Source: Oceanidesulfovibrio indonesiensis | GTDB taxonomy: Bacteria; Desulfobacterota; Desulfovibrionia; Desulfovibrionales; Desulfovibrionaceae | DNA: 64,000 nucleotides | Direction of reading: 5' to 3' | Assembly: GCF_007625075.1 (NCBI RefSeq) | Contig: NZ_QMIE01000005.1 | Span: 152,458-216,457 of the forward strand | Part shown: piece after piece, positions 9,901 to 17,016 of the stretch | How the letters are laid out: every line of letters begins with the position of its first letter | How positions within the stretch are numbered: the first letter of the stretch is position 1 | Translations under genes and position numbers: made by a program | The notes under the pieces: generated by a model | What the model saw: the letters and a program-made list of their open reading frames with translations, nothing else | What the model was told of the DNA's origin: nothing | The model's database searches: none

Positions 9901-10015
9901 GTTCGTGGGCAACTCGGATATCCGAAACCTGCCAGCCCTGGCGGCGCTGGACGACGATCTCGCTAAACGGGAAAACGAATCCTTTTCTCTCAAGGAGACC
10001 ATCACATGGCAGTAA
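6935..10015 (+). CDS. Exported dikinase-like protein: phosphohistidine domain followed by PEP-synthase-type ATP-grasp domain
   Basis: A 1026-residue protein with a signal-like N-terminus: Trp-Arg-Arg, a hydrophobic core (VLGMLFSFCCFALSV) and an AAADA cleavage-like end near residue 36. Residues ~40-510 match nothing I recognise. A mobile phosphohistidine domain follows, with TRDEGNAVSHVQLLARALG (candidate His551). The C-terminal part (~690-990) is a PPDK/PEP-synthase N-type ATP-binding domain, with VRSDTNAEDLPDFNGAGL near 789 and FQARP near 986. This order matches glucan water dikinase and reverses that of PpsA; no PEP/pyruvate barrel is seen. The ATG was chosen for the GAGG upstream and because the signal peptide begins there; the frame stays open upstream. 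I infer ATP-dependent phosphotransfer to an unknown envelope acceptor. Confidence 0.72.
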   Translation: MTLYRDFVAWRRPVVLGMLFSFCCFALSVPAAADAAVSAEFDPERAASLRAHWSRVQSAFKGPYTINYCTCANGERAPVADENLNVRSDPCGELFGARELFCSAYRTNLARDMGEQYGLWVANIFANETHTWDERKPYDEIAKGFILERYYMDHFPEKPLTVFKSTGGISGAEFEARYAPRFFARYYATEEWEDFTHYLVQYELQRHFFVGEDEGVIHRARNISSAIRNSYEPFKPLRDLIHNQMSPGLVPMIEEFQRRHPQAGQRERFEQLKATLRSLTSVNVESLSRFASSAPSQALRDKLAEVLAAQPGIQRAEALGALVAACRSAVAAGSLTPEEAVRVVDLAVAANGVLTAESLALTEKKTPRTARETLALMQALADGGYGAGLISAREHDEAHRIFGQLLARESMRTGDMTQELERAMRVVEWAQSSIRGVFGDVWGAWTVVFPEVSRFPDDVIRSSPLFVYARLGNALADALHAELEMNHEVLGLRMNQGVRPLNPGLAFGPLVYFDDGKNYTRDNIVALESTSAELDPVAGIVTRDEGNAVSHVQLLARALGVPNAVFLSQAWERLQGLEGFPMFYAVTPMGRVVLKLEAEMGPEDRAILAEYRKNMKRNGEGDGRRPGSVLRLDAERLDLSVDKPMPLGEVRRKDSGVFCGPKAAFLGELRHYFPDNVAAAVVLPFGVYADHFDRAVVAQPGNSTIQAPVGIPLKAYVHGVYDRYFGEMLTDSKLSADDLAQWIKPRLEVIRHSIEAITLDSELTATLRKTLEGEGLIDKTGNSPTGIFVRSDTNAEDLPDFNGAGLNLTLFNLRSFEDVLEGIKEVWASPFTYRSFSWRQTVISNPEHIYPSLLLMESVPSEKSGVLVTADVVSGDMDGLTVATAEGVGGTVDGSPAETLFVQNGEVRLLSQFKSPFRRLLSSDGGAYMTRSTGREWVLSGDELDQIVDAARTIEREFEPAMSSDGRRLPWDIEFGFVDGTLSLFQARPFVGNSDIRNLPALAALDDDLAKRENESFSLKETITWQ

Positions 10016-10134
10016 GAGTGATCTCACAGAAGATTTTTTATCCCGGAAGAACAGCGCAACAGAAATGCCTCCGGCAGTCGGAACAGCAATGTTCTTCAGG
10101 CATCCCCGTACCGGGTTCAAGGAATGGTATTTCA

Positions 10135-11736
10135 TTGTTTTTCAAGAGTATCATCGCGTGCCTGGCGGTTCTGCTCGGCCTGGCAGCTCCGTCCGCCAAT
10201 GCCGCCCCAGCCGGGGTCTGGGAGCCCACGGGCAAGCCGGGCATCTGGTTCGTCTGGTACGCGCCGTCTTTCTATACAGGCTATGCCCCGCGCAGCCAGG
10301 AGGCGGACAAGGTTCACATCCATATGGGGCGCGGCAACCAGGTGCGCATCACCGTGGTGATGACGGAAGAACTCATCGACAACTACCCGCAGGATCTCAT
10401 GCTGCGCGAGGACACGATCACCGAGCTCGTGGAAAAGGACGTCATCGACCTGTACATGAACATGAGCTGGGAGCGGTTCCAGGAAACCCTGGCCGACCAT
10501 GGCGTGCGGGAGTTGGCAGAATCCAAGGCAAGCATGGACCCGGCCGAGTACCGCCGCAAGAGCCTGGAGCTCATGCGCGCGCTCAACCCGGACCAGGTCT
10601 GGCACATCCAGATGAACGCCGGCGGCCTGTGTTCCGGCTGGCTGGAGCGGCACCAGGGCGCGCAACCGGCGAATGCCTCGGACAAGCTCGCCCTGGTCAA
10701 CGACATCCTGCCCACACGGCTGTGGCACATGGAGATGACTCAGGAGCTGGAGCAGACGCTGAGCCAGGCGCTGGCCGCCCAGGACGCCGAAGGCGTGATG
10801 CCTCTGCTGAAGGCCGCGGCCGGCGACCTCTACCCGGTGGAGGACGGCCGTATCGATGTCTGGGAATATACAACCATCTACCCGGCGGGCACGCATGACA
10901 GCTTCACCACCGTGGACGGCGAGCGCATCCCCAACTTCCCGGTCACGGGCGTGTGGGATCTGACCTCGCGCGACTACGGCAAGGGCCAGCTCGGCATGGT
11001 GGACTATCTTTCCACCAACCCGGGATACGGCTTCATCACCATGCTGCCGTACCAGCACGCGGGCAGCTACTACTACAACGCCTTCCACAACGACGGCATA
11101 CGCATCCCCGTGAGCAAGAGCTTCATGCCCCAGGAATGGAAAAACGTGCAGACCGAACGCGAGGGCGAGCACGCCGGCCAGTTCTGGGCCTGCAGCCGCG
11201 GCCCTGTCTCCCACGGGTGCACGCGGGTTCCTTCGGACCTCATGGGCGAGTTCCGCCACATCCTGCCCTCGGATGCGGAAAAGGCGCGCGGGTTGCCCAC
11301 TTTCCGAAACGATTCAGCTTGCTTCGACGTATACGACATCGACGGCGACGGAACGCCCGAGGTCATGGGCATCAAGTATTATCTTGCCTACCGCGCGGTT
11401 AAGCCGCGCGATCCCGTGGAAATCCGCGTGAAGAACACGCGTGATGCCTATTACCCATGGCTGTATGGAAAAAGCGCTTTCGTTTGGAACGAAGACGGCT
11501 CCGTGACCTTCCCCAAGGCCCGCACGTGCCAGTTCGTGGGTCGCAAGGCCGTAGCCGGAAAGGTGTACGAAAACGTGAGGCTTTTTGAGCCGGACTACCA
11601 CGGCGGGGACAAGCTCCAGTTCTACACCCTCAACCCGGTGAACTTCGAGACCGATCCGGGCTTCACGTTCAATCGCGAACTCAGGAACGTGGGCTGGGGT
11701 TACAAAGCGGACAGGAAGAAGCTTTTCCTCGAATAG
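10135..11736 (+). CDS. Exported protein with YkuD-like SHGCTR motif, paralogue 1
   Basis: About 533 residues from a proposed TTG start that follows AAGGA at 11 bases and gives an ideal signal peptide (FFKSIIACLAVLLGLAAP, ending SANA-AP). An in-frame ATG at 10006 would add 43 residues with non-coding-like codon use and push the signal inward. The segment SRGPVSHGCTRVPSDLM (Cys362, His360) resembles the catalytic motif of L,D-transpeptidases (YkuD family: SHGCxR), with His-containing YNAFHNDGIRIP upstream. A Ca-binding-like YDIDGDGTPEVMG follows. The next gene is a clear paralogue. A cell-wall role is an inference from the motif only; overall similarity to known transpeptidases is low. Confidence 0.6.
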   Translation: MFFKSIIACLAVLLGLAAPSANAAPAGVWEPTGKPGIWFVWYAPSFYTGYAPRSQEADKVHIHMGRGNQVRITVVMTEELIDNYPQDLMLREDTITELVEKDVIDLYMNMSWERFQETLADHGVRELAESKASMDPAEYRRKSLELMRALNPDQVWHIQMNAGGLCSGWLERHQGAQPANASDKLALVNDILPTRLWHMEMTQELEQTLSQALAAQDAEGVMPLLKAAAGDLYPVEDGRIDVWEYTTIYPAGTHDSFTTVDGERIPNFPVTGVWDLTSRDYGKGQLGMVDYLSTNPGYGFITMLPYQHAGSYYYNAFHNDGIRIPVSKSFMPQEWKNVQTEREGEHAGQFWACSRGPVSHGCTRVPSDLMGEFRHILPSDAEKARGLPTFRNDSACFDVYDIDGDGTPEVMGIKYYLAYRAVKPRDPVEIRVKNTRDAYYPWLYGKSAFVWNEDGSVTFPKARTCQFVGRKAVAGKVYENVRLFEPDYHGGDKLQFYTLNPVNFETDPGFTFNRELRNVGWGYKADRKKLFLE

Positions 11737-12149
11737 TCGTTGACAAACGCGCACTCGCGCGGCGAAAAGCTCGGCAATCAGGATCCGTTCCGACAGATTT
11801 TTCCCTGGGGTGCGGAGTCAGCAAACCTGTGTCCCAGGGAATTATTACTGGGAGCAGAATGTTTGAACATCCTGCTCTGAGTAATATGAAACGGGCGGGT
11901 CTTGCCAAGCTGCTCTCCGGCTTTGGAGCGTCTTGAGCTTGAAAAGGTTTAGAATCTCTTGTTCATTTATCTGATACAATTAGGGATTGTTTCGGATCGA
12001 GGGTCTTGCCTCAAGGCGAAGATGCATTAACCTCAAAAACAGTGTTGCTGTAATTTCGGAGCGCGACGGTATGGCCTGCGCGCATCCGCTCATCCCGGTG
12101 GTTGGCTCCTGTCCATCCACCCCAGACGTTTTCATCCGAGGTGTACTTC
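11737..12149. other. 413-bp intergenic region with two hairpins
   Basis: No plausible gene. Two stem-loops are visible: perfect 9-bp arms TTCCCTGGG (11801) and CCCAGGGAA (11833), then directly a 42-bp near-palindrome that shares its end sequence with an element at 50832-50955. Further on the sequence is relatively AT-rich (around 11940-12060), which could hold the promoter of the next gene, but no convincing -35/-10 pair stands out. Confidence 0.5.
11844..11885. repeat. Short palindromic copy of the ATTACTGGGAGCA element
   Basis: ATTACTGGGAGCAG is followed 14 bases later by CTGCTCTGAGTAAT, its near-perfect reverse complement (two mismatches), with an inner ATGTT/AACAT stem. The 13-mer ATTACTGGGAGCA recurs as the terminal inverted repeat of the larger element at 50832-50955. 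Confidence 0.6.
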
Positions 12150-14039
12150 ATGACGAAGACCATCCGTTCCGGTCGCTCTGTAGCCTTGCGCGTTGCCGTG
12201 TACTCCATTGCCGCAGCCGTGTTCCTCGCCGCCTTGTTCCAGCTGGACGACACGATCTCTGCCCAGCCGCTGGAGCACTACAAGGAGCAGGCGCAGGAAG
12301 CCGCAAGAAAAGCCTGGGAACTCGACCAGATCCGCCCCAAAGCCGGTGCGGCGGGCGTGGGAATCGAGCAGAAGCCCGCCATGGTGGATCTCACCAGGCC
12401 AGGCATGCTCAAAGTGGAATCCTCCATTTGGGAAGAGACCCGAAGCGAGATTCCCGGCATTTTTTTCTACAGGCTCGAGCCCATGTTCTACACGGGCTTC
12501 GCCCCGCGCATACAGGACCCCAGGATGGTTCACACCTATCTCGGCCGCGGCAACCAGCTGCGCGTCACGGCTGTGCTCAGCGAGCAGGCGCTCGGCGAAT
12601 ACCTCCAGGATATCGCACTGCGCTATCTCACGGTCCAGGCGCTCATTGACGAGGGAAAGCTGGAGCTGACCCAGAACACCCAGTGGGAGCGGTTCAAGAC
12701 GATCATTGATGCCGAGGGCATCATGGCGCTGGCCGCCGGCTCGGAGTTCATGGACGACGAGGCCTACCGCGCCATGGCGCTGACCAAGATGGCCGCGCTG
12801 AATCCCGGCCGCGTTTTTCACATCAAGATCGACATGCGCGAGCGGCTCCGCGATTGGGCGGAGGCTGAACTGGCCGGCGCCGGGGCGAGTGACCCCCGCG
12901 CAGGCCTCGCCGTGGTCAATGGCATGCTGCCCACTCGCTTCAAACTGACCAACATGACCGCGGCCCTCGCCGAAAAGCTGGACGCCGCGGCCGCCGCCTG
13001 GAGCGCCTATGCGCAGGCAGGGACCGATGCGGGGTTCGAGGCGTTTTTCGCCGCGGCGAGCGATCTGTTCCATGAAGCCGCAGGAGGCGTGTACTCGATC
13101 AATGAGCACGGCTACATGGATCATTGGGAGTTCACCGCCATCTATCCCGTGGGCACGCTGAACCAGTACGTGCAGCACGAAGGCAAGCAGATACCGCTGT
13201 ACCCCTGCCCGGGCGTGCGGCAGGTCTGCTACCACCAGCGCACCAAAGTGGCCGACCATATCTCCGAGACCGGCAGCTACGGTTTCACACCCTGGATTCC
13301 CTACATGCACGTGGGGTCCAGGCTGCACAACTCCTTCCACTCCCTGTGGTTCCGCATAGACGCCCGCAGCTATTCCGAAATTCCGGACGAGTGGCGCGCA
13401 GTGACCGAAGGCAAGCGCGAGGACACGCCGTATCCGTACCTCTGGCTGGTCAGCCGCGGTCCCATGTCCCAGGGATGCACCCATGTGAATGCAGGGTTCC
13501 TGAACGAACTCAGGCAGATATTCCCGTCCACCGAGGAGAATCTCTCGCAGGTCATCACCTTCCGCAACAAGTACCAGCACTACGATGTCTTCGACATAGA
13601 CGGCAACGGCGAGCCCGAAGTCATGGGCGTGGCCTACTTCCATGCCTACGCGCTCTCCAACAAGAAGCCGGCCAAACGCCGCGCCCCGGCCGAGCGCAAG
13701 GCTTTCTACGAGTGGCTGTACGGCTCCGGCTACCGCTACGACGAAAACGACCGCGTGATCTTCGAGGAGGCCGTCACCTCCGCCTTTGTGGGTAAGAAAG
13801 CCGAGGAAGGCCGTGTGTATCGCGATATTCCATTGTACGAGGCCGAATACTTCGGCGAATCCATCCAGTTCTACAAGACGCAGCCTGTGGACTTCATCCG
13901 CGAACTGCGCCGGGTGGCTGTGGGCTACGACCTGGACGAGCGCATCCTGGGCCTCAGCCAGCCTGTGGAGCCGCAGAAACTGCGCGCAGAAGCGTGTGTC
14001 AGATCCCCTGTGTCCGAGCCCCGGACCACGGTGGAGTAG
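12150..14039 (+). CDS. Exported or membrane-anchored protein, paralogue 2 of the YkuD-like pair
   Basis: 629 residues with an N-terminal hydrophobic segment (LRVAVYSIAAAVFLAALF). The ATG after GAGGTG was chosen over one 16 codons upstream. It aligns along its length with the preceding gene: FYTGFAPR, LGRGNQLRVT, WEFTAIYPVGT, the SxGC block and FDIDGNGEPEVMG. Here the motif reads SRGPMSQGCTHV, so the usual His before Gly-Cys is Gln441 and the usual Arg after it is His445, while Cys443 is kept. That suggests altered or lost transpeptidase-type chemistry. It has about 96 more residues than paralogue 1. Function unknown. Confidence 0.6.
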   Translation: MTKTIRSGRSVALRVAVYSIAAAVFLAALFQLDDTISAQPLEHYKEQAQEAARKAWELDQIRPKAGAAGVGIEQKPAMVDLTRPGMLKVESSIWEETRSEIPGIFFYRLEPMFYTGFAPRIQDPRMVHTYLGRGNQLRVTAVLSEQALGEYLQDIALRYLTVQALIDEGKLELTQNTQWERFKTIIDAEGIMALAAGSEFMDDEAYRAMALTKMAALNPGRVFHIKIDMRERLRDWAEAELAGAGASDPRAGLAVVNGMLPTRFKLTNMTAALAEKLDAAAAAWSAYAQAGTDAGFEAFFAAASDLFHEAAGGVYSINEHGYMDHWEFTAIYPVGTLNQYVQHEGKQIPLYPCPGVRQVCYHQRTKVADHISETGSYGFTPWIPYMHVGSRLHNSFHSLWFRIDARSYSEIPDEWRAVTEGKREDTPYPYLWLVSRGPMSQGCTHVNAGFLNELRQIFPSTEENLSQVITFRNKYQHYDVFDIDGNGEPEVMGVAYFHAYALSNKKPAKRRAPAERKAFYEWLYGSGYRYDENDRVIFEEAVTSAFVGKKAEEGRVYRDIPLYEAEYFGESIQFYKTQPVDFIRELRRVAVGYDLDERILGLSQPVEPQKLRAEACVRSPVSEPRTTVE

Positions 14040-14070
14040 CAGAAGCGCCACATGCAATGAATTGCAAGGA

Positions 14071-14102
14071 AGGCGGCTTTCACACCGAGAGCCGCCTTTT
14101 TT
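14071..14102 (+). terminator. Intrinsic terminator after YkuD-like paralogue 2
   Basis: Perfect 8-bp stem AGGCGGCT / AGCCGCCT with an 11-base loop, followed by a run of T. A textbook rho-independent terminator that separates the exported-protein genes from the transporter gene downstream. Confidence 0.85.
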
Positions 14103-14239
14103 CATGACGATCACCCGGCATATCTGGCATTATTTCAAGATAGTGTGCTACACGGATTTGAAAGACGGCCAGATAGGAGTCCGAATGAGCGGTCCGGACT
14201 GCTTTAAACGTCTCCATCTCCAGCCGTAGCGAGAGGTTC

Positions 14240-15574
14240 ATGGGGTTTCTCAAGCGATGTCTGCTCTACGCCGAGGGGGCGAAGCCGTTCCTGTGTCGGC
14301 CCGTTGTGCGTTCGTGTTTCCTTTTTTCTGATTTTTTCCTTATCATAACAGCACTTTATCTGCTAAAGCCCACCAGCCGCTCCTTCTTCATCGAGAACCT
14401 GGGGGCGGAAATGCTGCCCTACGTATGGATCGGCACCGCCCTGACCATGGGCACCTTCATCGGTTACTACAACCGGTTGATCGTGCGGCGCGCGCGGCTC
14501 CATGTGGTGCTGGGCTCCTGCATGTTTTTCATTATCCTGCTGCTTTTTTTCAGCGCGGCTTTGGCAGGCATGGTGGATATGCCCGCACTGGTGAAGGCCA
14601 GCGCAGCCGGCTACTATATCTTTGTGGACATCGTGGGCGTCATTCTGGTGGAGCAGTTCTGGTCCCTGTCCAACGCCGTGCACACGGCGGAGGAGGGCAA
14701 GCACTACTACGGTTTCATCGGCACTGGCGGTCTTGTGGGCGGGGTCGCCGGCGGCGGCATCTCGGCGTTTCTGCTCCAGAAGGCGCATCTGGACAGCGCG
14801 GACATTCTGCTGGTGGCGGCCGGTGTGCTGCTGCTCATATTCGCCCTCACGCTGTTTCTCGGCTGGCTCGGCGTGTACGACGAGGTGCGGGCCAAAGACG
14901 GCCAACGGGGCAAAGAGGCGGCGGCTGGGTGGCGGGCGCTGTTCAAGAACCGCTACATCGGGCTCATCGCCTTGCTTCTGCTGCTGGCGCAGCTCGCCTC
15001 GCCGCTGGTGGACTACCAGTTCCTTTCGATCGTGGAGCAGGCTTACACGGACCTGGACAAACGCACCGCATTCCTTTCGCTGTTCTTCAGCATACTCGGC
15101 GGGGTTGCCATAGCCATCAACCTGGCCGTCACGCCGCTTGTGCACCGCTACCTGGGGGTCATCGCCGGATTGTTGGTGCAGCCTTTGCTCATGGGCATTG
15201 CGTCCTTCGGCTTCTTCCTCCAGCCCGTAGCGCTCATGGGAGCCATCTCCAAGGTGTCGGACCGCGGTCTCAGCTACTCCATCAATCGCGCATCCAAAGA
15301 GATTCTCTACGTGCCGGTGGACCCGGTGCTCATGTATCAGGCCAAGGCGTGGATCGACATGTTCGGCTACCGGCTGTTCAAGGTCCTGGGCTCCATGGTC
15401 ATCCTGCTGCTCACGCAGTGGCTGCCGTTCAAGGTGCAGCTGCCGCACCTGAGCTTCCTCATCATGGGAATCTGCGGTATCTGGATCGCCATCATCTGGG
15501 CCATCCGGCCGGAATACTATGCGTTGGCACGGACCAATGCTTCCGGCGAAGAAAAATCCGGAGGGCTTTCGTAG
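14240..15574 (+). CDS. ATP/ADP-translocase-like (Npt1/Npt2-type) membrane transporter
   Basis: A 444-residue protein with about 11-12 hydrophobic helices. The opening part (ALYLLKPTSRSFFIENLGA, EMLPYVWIGTALTMG) has the pattern of the NTT/TLC nucleotide-transporter family, best known in obligate intracellular bacteria and plastids but also present, with unknown substrate, in free-living bacteria. An MFS-like fold is the broader alternative. GAGAGG lies just before the ATG. It follows, after a terminator, the exported dikinase-like and YkuD-like genes on the same strand. Nucleotide exchange is family knowledge, not demonstrated for such homologues. Confidence 0.7.
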   Translation: MGFLKRCLLYAEGAKPFLCRPVVRSCFLFSDFFLIITALYLLKPTSRSFFIENLGAEMLPYVWIGTALTMGTFIGYYNRLIVRRARLHVVLGSCMFFIILLLFFSAALAGMVDMPALVKASAAGYYIFVDIVGVILVEQFWSLSNAVHTAEEGKHYYGFIGTGGLVGGVAGGGISAFLLQKAHLDSADILLVAAGVLLLIFALTLFLGWLGVYDEVRAKDGQRGKEAAAGWRALFKNRYIGLIALLLLLAQLASPLVDYQFLSIVEQAYTDLDKRTAFLSLFFSILGGVAIAINLAVTPLVHRYLGVIAGLLVQPLLMGIASFGFFLQPVALMGAISKVSDRGLSYSINRASKEILYVPVDPVLMYQAKAWIDMFGYRLFKVLGSMVILLLTQWLPFKVQLPHLSFLIMGICGIWIAIIWAIRPEYYALARTNASGEEKSGGLS

Positions 15575-15622
15575 GAGGAATACGGGATGCCCGCGGCCAC
15601 GGGGAGCGCGGCCCGGAAATAA

Positions 15623-16231
15623 TTATCCCCAGAACCAGTAGACGCAGGCCTGCAGCAGGCCTATGAACGCGCCGAGCACGCCGCCCAGGTATTCGATGAA
15701 ACGGAACTCGCGCTTCAGAATCGATTCGAGCACGGCTTCCAGTTCGTCGATGGAGAATTCCTCAACCTTCTTGCGGACCATCTCGCCCACGTCGAGCTGG
15801 TCTTCGAGTTCCTCGGCTGCGATGTCCAGCACCTTGGGGATGAAACGGACGAGTTGCTCTGAGACGAGGTCACGGACCTTGCCCTTGACCTGGTCGTTCA
15901 GGAACATGGCGGCCATGGGGATGGAGGCCGGCAGGCGTTCGTTGATGAGCCTCTCAACGTAGGCGTCGGCCACGATCTGGAATCGGGCCTGGAAGGATGG
16001 GTCGCGGATCAGCGCGGACACGTCTTCCTGGGAAATGAGCTCCTGCTCGACCATGGCGCCGAGGTTGACGGCCAGGGCTTTTTGTCTTTTGGGAAATACA
16101 CCGTGCAGCGTGAAGCCGAGAATGCGCCCGGGTTTCTTGGGGCGGAACAGCATCTTCACCGCGAGGCGGTTGGTGAGCCATCCGATGAGGCCGCAGATCA
16201 GCGGGGAGACGATGAAAATGGTCCAGGACAT
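15623..16231 (-). CDS. DUF445 family membrane protein
   Basis: 202 residues with one hydrophobic helix at each end (IFIVSPLICGLIGWLTNRLAVKM and GVLGAFIGLLQACVYWFW) and an amphipathic helical middle with family features (MLFRPKKP near the start, FRFIEYLGGVLGAFIG at the end). DUF445 proteins are short here and have no assigned function. It converges on the transporter gene with only a 48-bp gap. Confidence 0.8.
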   Translation of the reverse strand: MSWTIFIVSPLICGLIGWLTNRLAVKMLFRPKKPGRILGFTLHGVFPKRQKALAVNLGAMVEQELISQEDVSALIRDPSFQARFQIVADAYVERLINERLPASIPMAAMFLNDQVKGKVRDLVSEQLVRFIPKVLDIAAEELEDQLDVGEMVRKKVEEFSIDELEAVLESILKREFRFIEYLGGVLGAFIGLLQACVYWFWG

Positions 16232-16470
16232 TGGAGTGGGGTAGCGTCGTTTGGTTGCGGTGGCAGGTTTTCCGCCGGATTCGACGGGTGGACTGCGTCA
16301 CCAAAAGGTCATAGTTTCTATTACTGGATGCACGAAATGGTTACCATTCTCGGCCTCGCAAAATAATAAGCACACGTGAACGGCGGGAAGAAGCGGCGAA
16401 GGCCGCGGGCGGGGATGCCGGACATGCGCCGTCGCCAGTCATAACGAGTCCAGCTCAAGGAGTCTACGGT

Positions 16471-16713
16471 ATGAAATACATCATTTTTGAAGACCAGGCC
16501 GGCCACGCCGTGCCGATTATTTTTCCCGACAAGATAGGCCATGCCGAGATGCGCGAGCAGATGCCTTACGGCACAGTGCGTTCCTGCGGCTACGTGGAGT
16601 TCGGGGCCGACAACCGGTTCCAGTGCCACGGCGATTGTCAGGAACTCGAAGCACGCTCTCTGGACGGCGACGCCGAGACTATAGCCGCCGCATTCGGCCG
16701 GGAGGAGTTGTAG
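16471..16713 (+). CDS. Small conserved-type hypothetical protein
   Basis: 80 residues starting MKYIIFEDQAGHAVPIIFPD, preceded by AAGGAG. It contains two cysteines (SCGYVEF and QCHGDC), so metal or disulfide binding is possible. It lies 2 bp upstream of a DUF493 gene and probably shares its transcript, which continues into the cobalamin genes. I do not recognise a family. Confidence 0.65.
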   Translation: MKYIIFEDQAGHAVPIIFPDKIGHAEMREQMPYGTVRSCGYVEFGADNRFQCHGDCQELEARSLDGDAETIAAAFGREEL

Positions 16714-16715
16714 AC

Positions 16716-16982
16716 GTGCTGACGGATCAAGCCCTCGAGTCCCTGCGAAAGAAGCTCGAAGAGTGTCATGAATGGCCGTGCCGGTACATGTTCAAGTTCA
16801 TCGTGCCGCAAGAGCAGAGCCACCAGCTCTGCGCCGTGCTGGACATGATGCCCGCCTGCGAGCGGGCCTCCAGTTCCGGCAAGTACGTGAGCATCACCAT
16901 CGAGGAGAAGATGTCCTCTCCTGATGAGGTGGTCATGATCTACCAGAAAGCGTCCACGGTGCCGGGAGTGCTCGCATTGTGA
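16716..16982 (+). CDS. DUF493 (YbeD-like) family protein
   Basis: 88 residues from a GTG start, with GGAGGAG from the end of the previous gene as ribosome binding site. The sequence WPCRYMFKFIVPQEQ followed by GKYVSITIEEKMSSPDEVVMIYQK is typical of the small ACT-like DUF493/YbeD proteins, whose proposed regulatory role is not settled. It ends just before cbiA, so it heads or belongs to that operon. Confidence 0.75.
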   Translation: MLTDQALESLRKKLEECHEWPCRYMFKFIVPQEQSHQLCAVLDMMPACERASSSGKYVSITIEEKMSSPDEVVMIYQKASTVPGVLAL

Positions 16983-17016
16983 TGTGCGACCGCTTCCGGA
17001 GTCGGCAGGTGCGTGC

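Noticed and set aside
12132..14114. 660-codon frame on the minus strand
   Set aside because: Antisense shadow of the exported paralogue 2; rich in His/Arg/Gly with no recognisable domain.
16232..16470. Possible cobalamin riboswitch upstream of the cbi operon
   Set aside because: I found no B12-box-like GCCACTG element or the expected conserved core in this gap or just before cbiA.
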